A stretch of 32,780 bases of DNA. Source: CAZNEZ01 sp964572475 (GTDB lineage Bacteria > Bacillota > Clostridia > Lachnospirales > Lachnospiraceae). The stretch lies in contig CAZNEZ010000021.1 in the NCBI GenBank assembly GCA_964572475.1, positions 1 through 32,780 on the forward strand, in the 5' to 3' direction. A model generated the notes under the pieces. It was not told the DNA's origin. It was given only the letters and a program-made list of their open reading frames with translations, and did no database searches. Below are positions 32,256 to 32,780 of this stretch, piece by piece; positions within the stretch are counted from its first letter, which is position 1, and every line of letters begins with the position of its first letter. The translations under genes and the position numbers were made by a program.

Positions 32256-32780
32256 ATGAGTCAAAAATTAAAAGTTGGAATTTTAGGCGCTACAGGAATG
32301 GTAGGCCAGCGTTTTATATCATTATTAGAGAATCACCCATGGTTTGAAGTGACTGTTGTTGCAGCAAGTCCACGTTCAGCAGGTAAATCATATGAAGAAG
32401 CTATCGGTTCACGTTGGAAGATGACAACACCTATGCCGGAAGCTGTTAAGAAATTAGTTGTATTAAACGTTAACGAAGTTGAGAATGTAGCTTCAAAGGT
32501 AGATTTCGTATTTAGTGCTGTAGATATGAGCAAGGATGAGATAAAAGCTATTGAAGAAGCATATGCTAAGACAGAGACACCAGTTGTTTCTAATAATAGC
32601 GCACATAGATGGACACCAGATGTTCCTATGGTAGTTCCAGAGATAAATCCAGAACATTATGAGGTAATTAAATCACAGAGAGAGAGACTTGGTACAAAGA
32701 GAGGATTTATCGCAGTTAAACCTAACTGCTCAATCCAGAGTTATGCACCAGTATTAACAGCTTGGAAAGAATTTGAACCA
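32256..32780 (+). CDS. asd: Aspartate-semialdehyde dehydrogenase (3' end outside window)
   Basis: Reduces aspartyl phosphate to aspartate semialdehyde, the branch point to lysine/diaminopimelate, threonine and methionine; cytosolic, NADPH-dependent. 175 residues are visible, about half the protein. N-terminal nucleotide-binding signature VGILGATGMVGQRFISLLE; SNNSAHRWTPDVPMVVPEINPEH is typical of the archaeal/fungal-type subgroup; the expected catalytic Cys lies in VKPNCSIQSYAP, just before the edge. ATG 32256 follows GAGGAGAACGAC. The frame is open to the right edge. Confidence 0.94.
   Translation, partial: MSQKLKVGILGATGMVGQRFISLLENHPWFEVTVVAASPRSAGKSYEEAIGSRWKMTTPMPEAVKKLVVLNVNEVENVASKVDFVFSAVDMSKDEIKAIEEAYAKTETPVVSNNSAHRWTPDVPMVVPEINPEHYEVIKSQRERLGTKRGFIAVKPNCSIQSYAPVLTAWKEFEP

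Noticed and set aside
32183..32347. Short frame starting ATGTCTAAA in the asd leader
   Set aside because: No ribosome binding site precedes it and it runs out of frame into asd; the leader also shows no lysine riboswitch that I could recognise.

Overview
The window is about 32.8 kb of low-GC DNA (roughly one third G+C by eye), densely coded with AGGAGG-type ribosome binding sites, sigma-A-like promoters and a perfect CIRCE element. Together with the gene set (glyA, aroC, tgt-yajC-leuB-ilvD-ilvB, serC-serA-DUF1015, a YibE/YibF pair) this points to an anaerobic Firmicute of class Clostridia, most likely Lachnospiraceae. I see no phage, transposon, CRISPR array or plasmid feature. Most of the window is ordinary chromosomal core; the accessory-looking part is the first 4.8 kb.

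Layout. (1) 1-4796: one strand, an ABC-2 type exporter of three small membrane proteins and one BcrA/LanF-like ATPase, flanked on both sides by extracytoplasmic proteins with DUF4352-like beta domains; a 23-bp tandem repeat copied from the 3' end of the second permease gene lies inside the cluster. (2) 4850-7219: glyA and aroC. (3) 7166-7573, minus strand: a CmpB-type membrane protein convergent with aroC. (4) 7700-13901: tgt, yajC, then leuB-ilvD-ilvB for branched-chain amino acids, with a long hairpin and an apparent promoter inside it before leuB. (5) 13966-17553: serC-serA-DUF1015. (6) 17612-18586: a zinc/manganese-type binding lipoprotein with an altered ligand set. (7) 18722-22086: glycogen branching enzyme with a Lys-rich repetitive tail, then a small MscS channel. 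(8) 22320-25728: htpG under CIRCE, then argH. (9) 25755-26231 (minus), a conserved hypothetical gene, divergent from degV (26529-27371). (10) 27355-28891 (minus): an SsuBC/TauBC-like ABC permease and ATPase without a binding protein. (11) 29135-32170: a DHH phosphoesterase, tRNA-Thr(CGU), and the yibE-yibF pair. (12) 32256 to the edge: asd (partial).

How it fits together. The core genes supply precursors: glyA, serC and serA link 3-phosphoglycerate, serine, glycine and one-carbon units; aroC closes the chorismate pathway; leuB, ilvD and ilvB cover parts of Leu/Ile/Val synthesis; asd opens the Lys/Thr/Met branch; argH ends arginine synthesis. Most of these pathways are incomplete here, so partner genes must lie elsewhere. 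Regulation visible in sequence includes CIRCE/HrcA control of htpG, hairpins before leuB and DUF1015, face-to-face promoters between tgt and the cmpB-like gene, and a tRNA promoter inside the 3' end of the preceding gene.

I found no clear-cut undescribed system. The best leads are the ABC exporter bracketed by DUF4352-like proteins, DUF1015 with a ParB/SerK-like DGHHR motif beside serCA, the promoter-in-hairpin before leuB, the CIRCE-controlled HtpG with a long charged linker, and the metal-binding lipoprotein lacking a canonical ligand histidine.
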